Source: an uncultured Clostridiaceae bacterium (GTDB taxonomy: Bacteria; Bacillota; Clostridia; TANB77; CAG-508). Taken from it: 11,330 nt of DNA. Shown one piece after another: positions 1 to 7,017 of this stretch (its first letter is position 1; each line of letters starts with the position of its first letter). The stretch is taken from assembly GCA_958417695.1 (NCBI GenBank), contig CATZDQ010000037.1:1-11330 (forward strand), written 5' to 3'. The translations under genes were made by a program, and so were the position numbers. The notes under the pieces are model-generated. The model worked only from the letters and a program-made list of their open reading frames with translations. It was not told the DNA's origin and ran no database searches.

Positions 1-689
1 TCTTCCTCGTCTGGCTGTCTTACTAAACGAATCTTACCAGCATATCCATCTCCTACGCGATTTTCTTGTTCAAAAATACCTGCACTAGAAATCACGGTTC
101 CTTTAAAAGAAACCTTTGCCACACTAGTATCATACTCTTCCCTTCTTACAAAGATAGCTTGTTCTGGTTTTACATGATATTGTATAGTTTTTAATGTCGG
201 TATTATCGTAAAAAGCGCTTGGGAATTATACGCTAATTGCTCTTTACTAAGTTCTTTGTCATAATCAATCCAAATACCAGGCTGTATAGACTTAGGATAA
301 TCTATCCTCGTTATGCTATCTGCATACATTAGCTCTTGTAATAGCTTTTCTATATTTTTTGTATCAGAGACTTCTAATTTTCCATACTTGGCTAAATCCT
401 GTTTTTGAAAATTTTCTCCCAAATGTTCTTCATAATTTAAAAACCAACTGCCTAATTTCATTTTATCATAACCATTTGCTTTATGATAATCAATGACTTT
501 ATACCCTAAACCTGTATAAATTAAGGTACCACCATCATTTACTTGCTCTACTTTAAAACAAAACTGTGGTACCTCTCCTTTTGCTACCTTTTTAGCATCT
601 ATTCCATAGGTTATAATACCTAATAACAATATGGTTAATACAAGCATTCCTACAGTAACGGCTACTACTATTCCTATTTTCTTTTTCAT
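1..689 (-). CDS. Membrane-anchored protein of unknown function, DUF4825-like, partial (3' end outside window)
   Basis: This frame is open from an ATG at 689 to the window edge (229 codons, no stop), so the C terminus is missing. A single hydrophobic anchor lies at about residues 5-28 after a short Lys-rich start, so the rest should be outside the membrane. Residues 37-70 hold a GEVPQF...DGGTLIYTGLGYKVIDY stretch that I recognise as recurrent in small Firmicute membrane proteins. Residues 150-175 (AYNSQALFTIIPTLKTIQY) resemble DUF4825, and residues 194-225 start a small beta-rich segment (FKGTVISSAG). The ATG is preceded by AGGTGAT and starts 20 bp after the sigma-factor stop with no promoter between, so the two genes form one operon. 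That position suggests a partner or sensor for the sigma factor, but no known anti-sigma domain is visible. The family assignment is tentative; the existence of the gene is solid. Confidence 0.85.
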   Translation of the reverse strand, partial: MKKKIGIVVAVTVGMLVLTILLLGIITYGIDAKKVAKGEVPQFCFKVEQVNDGGTLIYTGLGYKVIDYHKANGYDKMKLGSWFLNYEEHLGENFQKQDLAKYGKLEVSDTKNIEKLLQELMYADSITRIDYPKSIQPGIWIDYDKELSKEQLAYNSQALFTIIPTLKTIQYHVKPEQAIFVRREEYDTSVAKVSFKGTVISSAGIFEQENRVGDGYAGKIRLVRQPDEE

Positions 690-709
690 TTAATCACCTG
701 TTTCCCTTC

Positions 710-1594
710 TTACCCTTTAGATGCTCTCTTCTTTTTATTTTGTTGGTGATTTAGAAAAATAATCATAAAAAAGATAGTTAACATGAAGAAAATCGCACTA
801 GCACAAATCCATGTTACAGTTGTTATAGGAAAAGCATCTGACACACTTATGGTTTGGCTCGTTTCTTTTTCCTCTGTTTTAGTATCTTCTTGCACATTTT
901 GTTTTTGATTTTCTACACTTACTTCTGCATTAATCGTCGTATCTTCTGATATGGTATCATTTTTGATAATTTCTGGATGACTTTCTTGCACTTCTCCTCT
1001 TTGTTTTTGTCTTCCTTTTAATAAGTCACCTATTAGAAGAACAGTTGTCACTAAGAACATAGATAAATTTCCTATCAATAATTTTAAACTATGTAATGCC
1101 TTATAATACTTCCATTGTACCGTTCCCATTGGCATTTTTAAAAGCTGTGCAATTTCTCTAAATGGTAAACCACTGATTACCTTTAAAGATACAATTTGTC
1201 TTTCTTCTTCATTTAAAGAATCTATTAATTTTTGATAGGTCTGTTCATCCATATGCTTCTCTATTTGTGTATCTTCGCCTTTCATTTCATAAATTTCTTC
1301 TAAAGAAATGGTTGGTTTCGTTTTACGTATATAAGTTAACACCTCATTTTTCGTAACTGTATATAACCAACTAGCTGGATAACTGTTAGGTAATTGCTCT
1401 TGTGGCATTTTCCAAATCTTTAAAAATACCTCTTGCACAATATCTTCTGCTATATCTTTTTTTCTAATCATAGAAAAAGCAATACCATAAACTAATGTAT
1501 GATATCTCTCATAAATCTTTTGATAGCCAACTTCTCTATTTTCTTTATATTCTTGGAACAATTGCTTTAATTCCGCTTCATTTACTTTTTTCAT
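710..1594 (-). CDS. ECF-type sigma-70 factor with C-terminal two-helix membrane tail
   Basis: The first ~170 residues are a complete ECF sigma factor. Region 2 (about 25-62) carries the DIVQEVFLKIW motif that binds core polymerase and the -10 element. Region 4 (about 125-170) has an HTH around LPFREIAQLLKMPMGTVQ for -35 recognition. Unusually, the protein goes on to 294 residues: a hydrophobic segment at about 173-192, an acidic Ser/Thr/Glu-rich linker at 195-254, a second hydrophobic helix at about 255-281, and a Lys-rich tail (NKKKR). The positive C-terminal tail suggests both ends are cytoplasmic and the linker is outside. A typical ECF factor ends near 170-190 residues, so the extension is extra. 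It could tether the sigma factor to the membrane or act as a built-in anti-sigma/sensor; this is inference. A strong promoter lies upstream, and AGAGGA (1608-1613) sits 13 nt before the ATG. Confidence 0.92.
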   Translation of the reverse strand: MKKVNEAELKQLFQEYKENREVGYQKIYERYHTLVYGIAFSMIRKKDIAEDIVQEVFLKIWKMPQEQLPNSYPASWLYTVTKNEVLTYIRKTKPTISLEEIYEMKGEDTQIEKHMDEQTYQKLIDSLNEEERQIVSLKVISGLPFREIAQLLKMPMGTVQWKYYKALHSLKLLIGNLSMFLVTTVLLIGDLLKGRQKQRGEVQESHPEIIKNDTISEDTTINAEVSVENQKQNVQEDTKTEEKETSQTISVSDAFPITTVTWICASAIFFMLTIFFMIIFLNHQQNKKKRASKG

Positions 1595-1628
1595 ATATTT
1601 TTAAGATTCCTCTTCTTTTATTTTTTTG

Positions 1629-1657
1629 ATTATAGCATGTTTTATTTTTAGATACAA
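1629..1657 (-). promoter_or_regulatory. Promoter of the sigma-factor operon
   Basis: On the minus strand, TTGTAT (1652-1657) and TATAAT (1629-1634) are separated by exactly 17 nt, and a TG one base before the -10 box makes an extended -10. The start point would fall near 1622, giving a leader of about 28 nt before the ATG at 1594. It matches the housekeeping sigma-A consensus, so the alternative sigma factor is probably made at a basal level. Autoregulation cannot be judged from this. Confidence 0.75.
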
Positions 1658-1681
1658 TGGAACAAAATAAAAGTTATCTTA

Positions 1682-1714
1682 AAAAAGAGAAAGAAAAAGA
1701 TTTTTTCTCTTTTT
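1682..1714 (-). terminator. Intrinsic terminator of the MMPL/heptad-repeat operon
   Basis: A perfect 11-bp inverted repeat (AAAAAGAGAAA at 1682-1692 and its complement at 1704-1714) with an 11-nt loop lies 13 bp after the stop codon at 1728. The stem is A/T-rich, and its own T-run serves as the U tract on the minus strand. It separates this operon from the sigma-factor promoter just downstream. Confidence 0.7.
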
Positions 1715-1727
1715 CTTTTTTGCAAAC

Positions 1728-3272
1728 TTATTTTTTAAATAAAGCTACTAATTTTTCCCAAAAAGAAGTCTCTTCTTTTGTCTGTTCTTCTAATGGTTCT
1801 TGTTCTTCTTTCTGAATTCCTGTTGTCTTGATAATAAATTGTACATTACTAATAGAAGCATTTTGTTCATCTACAAAGGAAACTGCTTGGTAATCTTTAT
1901 TTTCAAAACTAGCTAACATTTCTTCAATTTCATCATCTACTTGGCTATCTAAATTCTTAGTCTTATCATATAAGGTATTGCTTCCTTTGGTAGCACTAGT
2001 AATTCCTTCTTGAATGTCTGTATAACTATTATTTAAAGTTTGAATACCTGAAGCCACTTTCGCAATTCCTTCATCCATTTTACTATAAGCACTAGATAAA
2101 GTAGAAAGACCACTTTCTAACTGTTTTAAACCACTGTTTAATTCTGTCATACTACTGCTTACTTGTTGCTCATAAGTACTTGCAACTGTTTTGGCTGTTG
2201 TCAAAGAAGTTGAAATGAGTGTTTGTCTCATATAAGCTGCCATTTCTGGATTAGCTTGTTTTAAAGCTTGATAATGACTATCTTTTTGTAAACTACCATC
2301 AATCTGTTTTGTAATTTGTGTTTGTAAATCTGCTGTATTACCATTAGTCGTAGCATTTTTTAATTGTGATTCTATTTGTTTAACTCCATTTAAACTACTT
2401 TGTATACCACTTGCCACTTGTTTACTTTGGCTAGGTAAATCTTTTGTTTTACTAGCAAGTTCTCCTAAGGCTACTTTATACTTACTAGAGCCAGTCTTTA
2501 GTTTATTCATACCGGTATTTAAAGTATTAACGCCTGTTTTTAATTGACTAACTTTATTGGTTAAGACAGAGGTGTCTAAATTGTCAATAGCCATTTTCAT
2601 TAGTAAACCATTAAAAGAAATACCATCTGCTAATTCAAAATCTGTTACCTCAGCTGTTATTTCAATTTCTTTTTCTGTCCCTGCTAAAAAATTATACGTA
2701 ATCTGTTTTTTACTACCCACATTGGCAATGGTAGCCCCTTGTGCTTCTATATTTCTACAGGTTTGGCTATCCAAAGAAAGAGTCGCCTGTAGTAAATAAT
2801 TATCAAAGAAAGTAGCTTGCACATTTGGATTTTTGCTTACTTTGATTTTGATACTAAGCTTACCTGCTTTTCCAGCTAATTGCTGTTCATCTATTTGGTT
2901 TCCATCTAGATAGTAAGAAACTTCTATTTTCCATGGAATTTCTTTGACATTTAAAGTTCCTTGGTAATAATTCTTACCAGCCTTGCCATTTAAGCTAACC
3001 TCATTTGCCTCTTTTTGAATTTCTTCTGAACTAGATAAATTTCGAATATCTGTATAATCGCCATAATCTACTATCTTTCCATCTTGTTCTAGCGTAAATA
3101 TATTTACCACATATACACTTTGAATATCACCTTTAGCAGACATATTTACATATACGTTTTCCTCTTTACTAGTTGTATTTTCTTGCAGTGCTAAAACGGG
3201 AAAAGCATTAAACAGGAATATACCTATTAATAATACACTTACCATTATTTTATAAAACTTTTTTCTTTTCAT
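1728..3272 (-). CDS. Secreted xxxLxxG heptad-repeat protein, partner of the MMPL transporter
   Basis: This is a 514-residue exported protein. Residues 1-28 are a signal peptide (Lys-rich start, hydrophobic core, VLA at 26-28). Residues 38-95 contain a VYVVNIFTLEQDG...VDYGDYTDIRNLSS block that I recognise from Firmicute proteins encoded next to MMPL transporters. Residues 100-225 look beta-rich. Residues 240-262 and 368-435 carry Leu/Gly repeats of the LxxGxxxLxxG type (VNTLNTGMNKLKTG; ELNSGLKQLESGLS), predicted to form long helical coiled-coil arms as in YhgE/Pip and YdgH-type proteins. The tail is acidic and ends in a short amphipathic FWEKLVALFKK. There is no C-terminal membrane helix and no LPXTG motif. 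GGAGG at 3280-3284 lies 7 nt before the ATG, and the transporter stop is 13 bp upstream, so the two are co-translated. The likely role is an extracytoplasmic component of the exporter; this is inferred. Confidence 0.85.
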   Translation of the reverse strand: MKRKKFYKIMVSVLLIGIFLFNAFPVLALQENTTSKEENVYVNMSAKGDIQSVYVVNIFTLEQDGKIVDYGDYTDIRNLSSSEEIQKEANEVSLNGKAGKNYYQGTLNVKEIPWKIEVSYYLDGNQIDEQQLAGKAGKLSIKIKVSKNPNVQATFFDNYLLQATLSLDSQTCRNIEAQGATIANVGSKKQITYNFLAGTEKEIEITAEVTDFELADGISFNGLLMKMAIDNLDTSVLTNKVSQLKTGVNTLNTGMNKLKTGSSKYKVALGELASKTKDLPSQSKQVASGIQSSLNGVKQIESQLKNATTNGNTADLQTQITKQIDGSLQKDSHYQALKQANPEMAAYMRQTLISTSLTTAKTVASTYEQQVSSSMTELNSGLKQLESGLSTLSSAYSKMDEGIAKVASGIQTLNNSYTDIQEGITSATKGSNTLYDKTKNLDSQVDDEIEEMLASFENKDYQAVSFVDEQNASISNVQFIIKTTGIQKEEQEPLEEQTKEETSFWEKLVALFKK

Positions 3273-3285
3273 TTTCTTTCCTCCT

Positions 3286-5343
3286 TTATGATTTAAATTG
3301 ACAATGTTTTGTTGTCTTTTGGATAAACTTATCTAATAACGTTAATAAAGATGGCAATACAAAAAATACTAAAGTAGTAGAAATAATAGCCCCTCTACCA
3401 ACTAAAATTCCCAATTCACTAATAACCTGATTGGTTGACATGTTGCCTAAGAAAAAGCCTGCAATAGTTAAAATACCTGCTGAAGTCAAAATAGAGATTG
3501 CCGTATCTTGTATTGTCTGTACCACTGCCTTTTTCTTCTCTTGCTGTCTTCTATTTTCTAAATAACGGTCTGTAAATAAAATGGCATAATCTATCGTTGC
3601 TCCCAATTGTATAGAAGAAATAATTAAATAGGAAATATAATTCAAATGTTCTCCTGTAAAATAAGGAAAAGATAAATTAATCCAAATTGAAAGCTCAATT
3701 ACTAACAATAAGATAAATGGTAAACTTAGAGACTTAAAGTTTAATAATAAAATCAGTCCTATGGAAATAATTGCCACAGCATTTACCACCATATTATCTT
3801 TAATAACCGTAGTCTTCATATCATAAGTATTAACACTTTCTCCACACATTTGATAAGTACCTGTATAATAGGAATCCGCTACTTGCCTTAATTTTTCTAC
3901 AGTTTTAAACGTAGCTTCTCCTTGCACTGGTCTATCTATCTGAATTAACATACGGCTATAGTCTTTTGAAATTAAACTAGATAGCTTACTTTCTGGTACA
4001 TATTCCATCGGTATCTCTTCTCCTACCGAATTGACATAAGAAACAATACTAGTTACTTCTGGTATTTGATAAAGTGCCTGTGTTAATTCTTTTTCCTTTG
4101 CCAAATCGCCCTTTGGTACCATTAGAACAATCTGGTTAGATTTACCAAATAATGCTTCTACTTGTGCTTTTTCTGAGCCTACCTTTGTCGTTTCATCACC
4201 AAAAATCTCCGATGCTCCATAAGAAAAACGAATTTGGTTACTTGCTAAATTACAAGGGACTAGTAATAATAAGAAAATCACCAAAACTGGCATACGTACT
4301 CGATTTACCAATCTGCCAAATCCACCGCAATTTGGCATTAATTTTCTATGATGTGTCTTATCGATTATCTTATAACTATACACTGCTAAAATTGGTAATA
4401 GCACTAATACACAAAGTAAACTTAGTGCAATGGATTTTGCCATAACAATTCCCATATCTGGACCAATTTTGAACTGCATTAAAATTAAAGCAGCAAAGCC
4501 AATTACCGTGGTTAATCCACTAGACATAATCGAAGAAAACGATTTTACCATAGCACTTTTCATTGCTTCTTCTATGCTAGCAAACTGCTCTCTTTCTTCT
4601 GAGAACCTATGCAATAAGAAAATAGAATAGTCCATAGAAACTGCTAATTGTAAAATACTAGCTGCTGCATTTGTTACAAAGGAGATTTCTCCCATGAAAA
4701 CATTCGTACCTCTATTTAAGATAATGGCAATTCCAATAGTGACTAAAAACAACACTGGCTCATACCAAGAAGTTGTAGTTAAAATCAAAATAATAAAAAT
4801 CAGTGGTATAACAAACACCATAATTTGACTAATTTCTGTCTCTGTAGAACTCTCAGCTGAAACCGTATTATAACTATCACCAGCCATTAAATTCTCTTCT
4901 CCAATGATGTTTCTAATATCTTCAATTGCCTGTACTTGTTTTTCTTCATCCACCGTTACTGTAAAAACAGCATGGTTATCTTGGTAATAGGTCTCTACTA
5001 TTTTAGAATCAATTGTCTCTAAAGGTACTTGTATAGAAACGGTATCATCTAGCCAAGTAATCTCTTTAACACCATCCACCTGTCTTATCTTTTCTTTATA
5101 TTCTAAAGCCTGCACAATATCTACATTTTTAACCACCACTCTTAAATTAGGAATTGCTGTATCATATTGCTCATTCATAACATCCAAAGCGATTGTCGAC
5201 GGGCTATCTTCTGGTAAATAGTCCATCATATTATAATTTACCTTTACATATTTTGCTAAAAATAAACTGGCTACAATGGCTATTAAAAAAATGGTCAAAA
5301 TTGTCTTCTTATATTTCATAATCCATTCTGAAACTTTCTTCAT
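3286..5343 (-). CDS. MMPL/RND-superfamily membrane transporter
   Basis: At 685 residues this has the two-fold repeat of the MMPL family. Each half starts with one membrane helix (about 13-30 and 351-367), then a large extracytoplasmic domain (32-172; 370-515), then a cluster of five helices. The two conserved motifs of helix 4/10 are visible: AVSMDYSIFLLHRFSEER with Asp238, and GATIDYAILFTDRYLENR with Asp585. These acidic residues are the expected proton-relay positions. Related proteins export lipids, siderophores or antibiotics using the proton gradient; the substrate here is unknown. Its length matches small Gram-positive MMPL proteins (YdfJ-like) rather than the mycobacterial MmpL3 type. 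AGGAGG (5351-5356) lies 7 nt before the ATG. It is the first gene of an operon with the heptad-repeat protein and is divergent from a TetR regulator, the usual arrangement for an inducible exporter. Confidence 0.93.
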   Translation of the reverse strand: MKKVSEWIMKYKKTILTIFLIAIVASLFLAKYVKVNYNMMDYLPEDSPSTIALDVMNEQYDTAIPNLRVVVKNVDIVQALEYKEKIRQVDGVKEITWLDDTVSIQVPLETIDSKIVETYYQDNHAVFTVTVDEEKQVQAIEDIRNIIGEENLMAGDSYNTVSAESSTETEISQIMVFVIPLIFIILILTTTSWYEPVLFLVTIGIAIILNRGTNVFMGEISFVTNAAASILQLAVSMDYSIFLLHRFSEEREQFASIEEAMKSAMVKSFSSIMSSGLTTVIGFAALILMQFKIGPDMGIVMAKSIALSLLCVLVLLPILAVYSYKIIDKTHHRKLMPNCGGFGRLVNRVRMPVLVIFLLLLVPCNLASNQIRFSYGASEIFGDETTKVGSEKAQVEALFGKSNQIVLMVPKGDLAKEKELTQALYQIPEVTSIVSYVNSVGEEIPMEYVPESKLSSLISKDYSRMLIQIDRPVQGEATFKTVEKLRQVADSYYTGTYQMCGESVNTYDMKTTVIKDNMVVNAVAIISIGLILLLNFKSLSLPFILLLVIELSIWINLSFPYFTGEHLNYISYLIISSIQLGATIDYAILFTDRYLENRRQQEKKKAVVQTIQDTAISILTSAGILTIAGFFLGNMSTNQVISELGILVGRGAIISTTLVFFVLPSLLTLLDKFIQKTTKHCQFKS

Positions 5344-5375
5344 TTTCGTTCCTCCTTTTTGCTCTTAGATTTTTT

Positions 5376-5403
5376 ATTATAGTCATTTAAAATTCAAATG
5401 CAA
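5376..5403 (-). promoter_or_regulatory. Promoter of the MMPL operon
   Basis: On the minus strand, TTGCAT (5398-5403) and a perfect TATAAT (5376-5381) are separated by 16 nt. The start would fall near 5369, giving a short leader of about 25 nt that contains the AGGAGG ribosome site. The inverted repeat at 5403-5423 touches the -35 box, a position from which a bound repressor could block polymerase. Confidence 0.7.
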
Positions 5404-5423
5404 CAACATATCTATATAGTTGT
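5403..5423. promoter_or_regulatory. Candidate operator next to the MMPL -35 box
   Basis: ACAAC (5403-5407) and GTTGT (5419-5423) form an interrupted inverted repeat with an 11-bp centre that contains CTATATAG. TTGTATAG at 5420-5427 recurs at 5448-5455. Position and size would suit a TetR-family dimer, but the arms are only 5 bp, so this is weak evidence. Confidence 0.35.
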
Positions 5424-5500
5424 ATAGTATCCTACATATTTAAAATATTGTATAGAAACTATTTGAAAGTACAAGTCTTACCTATGTGCTTATCCACCTT

Positions 5501-5526
5501 AGATAATCTACTTTTGTAGATTATCT
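5501..5526. promoter_or_regulatory. Perfect 11-bp palindrome abutting the tetR -35 box; candidate TetR operator
   Basis: AGATAATCTAC at 5501-5511 is followed by TTTT and its exact complement at 5516-5526, whose last base is the first base of the predicted tetR -35 hexamer. A repressor bound here would overlap the polymerase site of its own gene, which fits autoregulation. The 26-bp size is within the range of TetR-family operators. It could also form an RNA hairpin, but it lies upstream of the predicted tetR start and lacks a clear T-run, so a DNA-binding role is the better reading. Confidence 0.5.
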
Positions 5527-5554
5527 TTACAATTGTTTAAAAATATGTTAAAAT
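5526..5554 (+). promoter_or_regulatory. Promoter of the tetR gene
   Basis: TTTACA (5526-5531) and TAAAAT (5549-5554) are spaced by 17 nt, with TG at 5546-5547 two bases before the -10 box. The start would be near 5561, leaving an unusually long leader of about 168 nt. The leader contains a 7-bp inverted repeat (AACAATT at 5583-5589 with AATTGTT at 5596-5602). A second promoter nearer the gene is possible, but I see no good match. Confidence 0.6.
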
Positions 5555-5728
5555 ACAGAAAAGCCATTATAAAACATCTAAAAACAATTTTAAGTAATTG
5601 TTAAATGAGGAAAGAAAATTAGAAAACTAAACTATATTAGACTAAATTGAACATATTTAATTTGAGCAAAATAAAAAACTATACCAATAGAAATAATCTA
5701 TTCATTTATAGTAAGAGGGGGCAATAAA

Positions 5729-6292
5729 ATGGGGGATTTAAGAACGAAAAGAACTTATAAATTATTAAAAGATGCACTATTTGAACTGCTAACCAAGCAA
5801 CCATTTGATAGCATCAAAGTCAGTGATATCTGCGACTTAGCAATGGTACACCGTACCACTTTTTACACACATTTTTCTGATAAATATGAGTTGTTAGAAT
5901 ACTGCATTCAAGAAACAGAGCAAGAAATTATTTTAAATATGAAAGAAAATATCTACACCAATCGAAGAGAATTTTACACGAACATGATTATGAATGTCCT
6001 TACCTACATTAGTAGTCATAAGAAATTTTTCAAACTTCTATTAAAGAAAAATGAAGAAACAAACTTTTTTAATATCTTCACTACCACTTGTGTATCTTAT
6101 ATACATGAGATGTTAGAAGAAGAGGAACTATCTGGTATCGACCATCACATGTCCATAGAAGTTATCTCCAACTTTTACTCAGGAGCTGTCATCTCCACAA
6201 TTGTCTGGTGGTTAAAGACCAATAGTAAATTAAGTGAAAAAGAATTATGTGAAAACTTAATTACCCTTATCTTTGATAATCCACATGATTAA
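5729..6292 (+). CDS. TetR/AcrR-family transcriptional regulator
   Basis: At 187 residues this is the usual length for the family. Residues 7-55 form the DNA-binding domain: helix 1 around RTYKLLKDALFELLTKQPFD, then the HTH IKVSDICDLAMVHRTTFYTHFSDKYEL, which keeps the typical TTFYxHFxxKxxL signature. The remaining ~130 residues are helical with no conserved ligand motif; the end (FYSGAVISTIVWWLKTNSKLSEKELCENLI) resembles the C-terminal domain found in many Firmicute TetR proteins beside exporters. The ATG follows AGAGGGGG (5714-5721) by 7 nt. It is transcribed divergently from the MMPL operon, and palindromes lie at both promoters, so it probably represses that operon and itself until an inducer binds. 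The inducer is unknown. The gene ends directly against the large palindrome at 6293. Confidence 0.92.
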   Translation: MGDLRTKRTYKLLKDALFELLTKQPFDSIKVSDICDLAMVHRTTFYTHFSDKYELLEYCIQETEQEIILNMKENIYTNRREFYTNMIMNVLTYISSHKKFFKLLLKKNEETNFFNIFTTTCVSYIHEMLEEEELSGIDHHMSIEVISNFYSGAVISTIVWWLKTNSKLSEKELCENLITLIFDNPHD

Positions 6293-6359
6293 TGTCCAAG
6301 CGGACCTGGTACATATGGACACTTTTGTCCTTTTGTACCAGGTCCGCTTGGACACTTTT
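6293..6359 (+). terminator. Large GC-rich palindrome with nested hairpin, terminator of tetR and possible interspersed repeat
   Basis: A perfect 21-bp inverted repeat (6293-6313 with 6334-6354) starts on the base after the tetR stop. Its 20-nt loop contains a second hairpin (GGACA at 6317-6321, TGTCC at 6326-6330, loop CTTT). TGGACACTTTT occurs twice (6316-6326 and 6349-6359). The T-run follows on the plus strand, which makes it a good terminator for tetR. On the minus strand the hairpin begins 9 bp after the permease stop at 6364, but without a T-run. Arm G+C is 12 of 21, well above the surroundings. The stem is longer than a terminator needs, so it may be a mobile or interspersed palindromic repeat. 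Confidence 0.8.
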
Positions 6360-6363
6360 TCTA

Positions 6364-7017
6364 TTACAGCTCTTTTTTCTGATATATTTTATAAGCTATG
6401 TAATAGGAAATAGCATACATTAAAATGGTTAAAACCACTAATGTTATAATTCCATAAGATATCAATATAGTTAATACTTCTTCTAGATTTCCTAATATCC
6501 CACTTTTTAATAACAAATAACCAATACCTCCTATAACGCTCATTACACAGATAACTAAAATAAACATTTGGATTCTACCTTTTTCTGCTCCCCATTTATA
6601 AACACTTGGTATTTGAATGCATTGTACTAATGAAATACCAAATATTCCTCCTATTGTACTGGTTAACAATGTCGTTATCTCTATTGGCTTTTTAGTCATA
6701 TAACTTACCAAAATGCATAAGATAAAGGCAGTAATGGCACCTAGTAAAATAGCAATCGTACTAAACACATACTTTTCTTTTACCATTTCTTTTTTAGAAA
6801 TCGGTAAAGATAAGACATATTTATCAGATTTTGCAATTTCGTCATAATTGAAAGTAGATAATGCCATCATCCCCAGCATAGTCGTTAACATGATAGGTAC
6901 TAAATTAACAAAGTTTTCTTGTGAAAATCCTATAAATCCTACAACAACTATTACAAGTAAAAGTGATGTTCTATAACTACTTAAATTATATATATCTTTT
7001 AATAATAATCCTTTCAT
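6364..7017 (-). CDS. ABC-2 type transporter permease subunit
   Basis: This 217-residue protein is almost wholly membrane-embedded, with about six helices near residues 17-33, 37-56, 84-106, 113-133, 150-170 and 180-209. The start MKGLLLKDIYNL, a cytoplasmic loop around residues 58-82 (FNYDEIAKSDKYVLSLPISKKEMVKEKY) and the total length fit the ABC2_membrane_2 group of small permeases that pair with YtrB/BcrA-like ATPases. The loop motif with LP(I/V)S(K/R)xxxVxxKY is characteristic of that group. Its ATG overlaps the ATPase stop (ATGA), so the two are translationally coupled and should form one transporter, probably a dimer of each subunit. Such systems often respond to cell-envelope antibiotics; the substrate here is unknown. 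Confidence 0.88.
   Translation of the reverse strand: MKGLLLKDIYNLSSYRTSLLLVIVVVGFIGFSQENFVNLVPIMLTTMLGMMALSTFNYDEIAKSDKYVLSLPISKKEMVKEKYVFSTIAILLGAITAFILCILVSYMTKKPIEITTLLTSTIGGIFGISLVQCIQIPSVYKWGAEKGRIQMFILVICVMSVIGGIGYLLLKSGILGNLEEVLTILISYGIITLVVLTILMYAISYYIAYKIYQKKEL

Larger units (their letters stand above)
5344..5728. other. Divergent control region between the MMPL operon and tetR
   Basis: This 385-bp stretch has no plausible gene. It holds the two opposed promoters, the palindrome at 5501-5526, the weaker inverted repeat at 5403-5423, the direct repeat TTGTATAG (5420-5427 and 5448-5455), and a long AT-rich tetR leader (about 5561-5728) with a small hairpin at 5583-5602 and a shorter one (AATAG...CTATT) near 5687-5703. 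No riboswitch or leader peptide was recognised. Confidence 0.7.

Noticed and set aside
2557..2799. Open frame of 80 codons on the plus strand
   Set aside because: It lies wholly inside the heptad-repeat protein gene on the other strand, has no ribosome site, and reads as the complement of a well-supported protein.
4152..4630. Two plus-strand open frames within the MMPL gene
   Set aside because: Both are antisense shadows of conserved transporter codons and have no start signals or recognisable protein features.
5501..5526. Intrinsic terminator reading of the palindrome
   Set aside because: The stem is not followed by a T-run on either strand, it lies upstream of both operons, and its edge coincides with a -35 box, so an operator is more likely.
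5561..5728. Riboswitch or attenuator in the long tetR leader
   Set aside because: Only short AT-rich hairpins are present, without a T-run terminator or a conserved riboswitch core that I recognise.
6293..6360. CRISPR repeat or phage attachment site
   Set aside because: It is a single palindrome without spacer-repeat periodicity, and there is no integrase or tRNA gene nearby.
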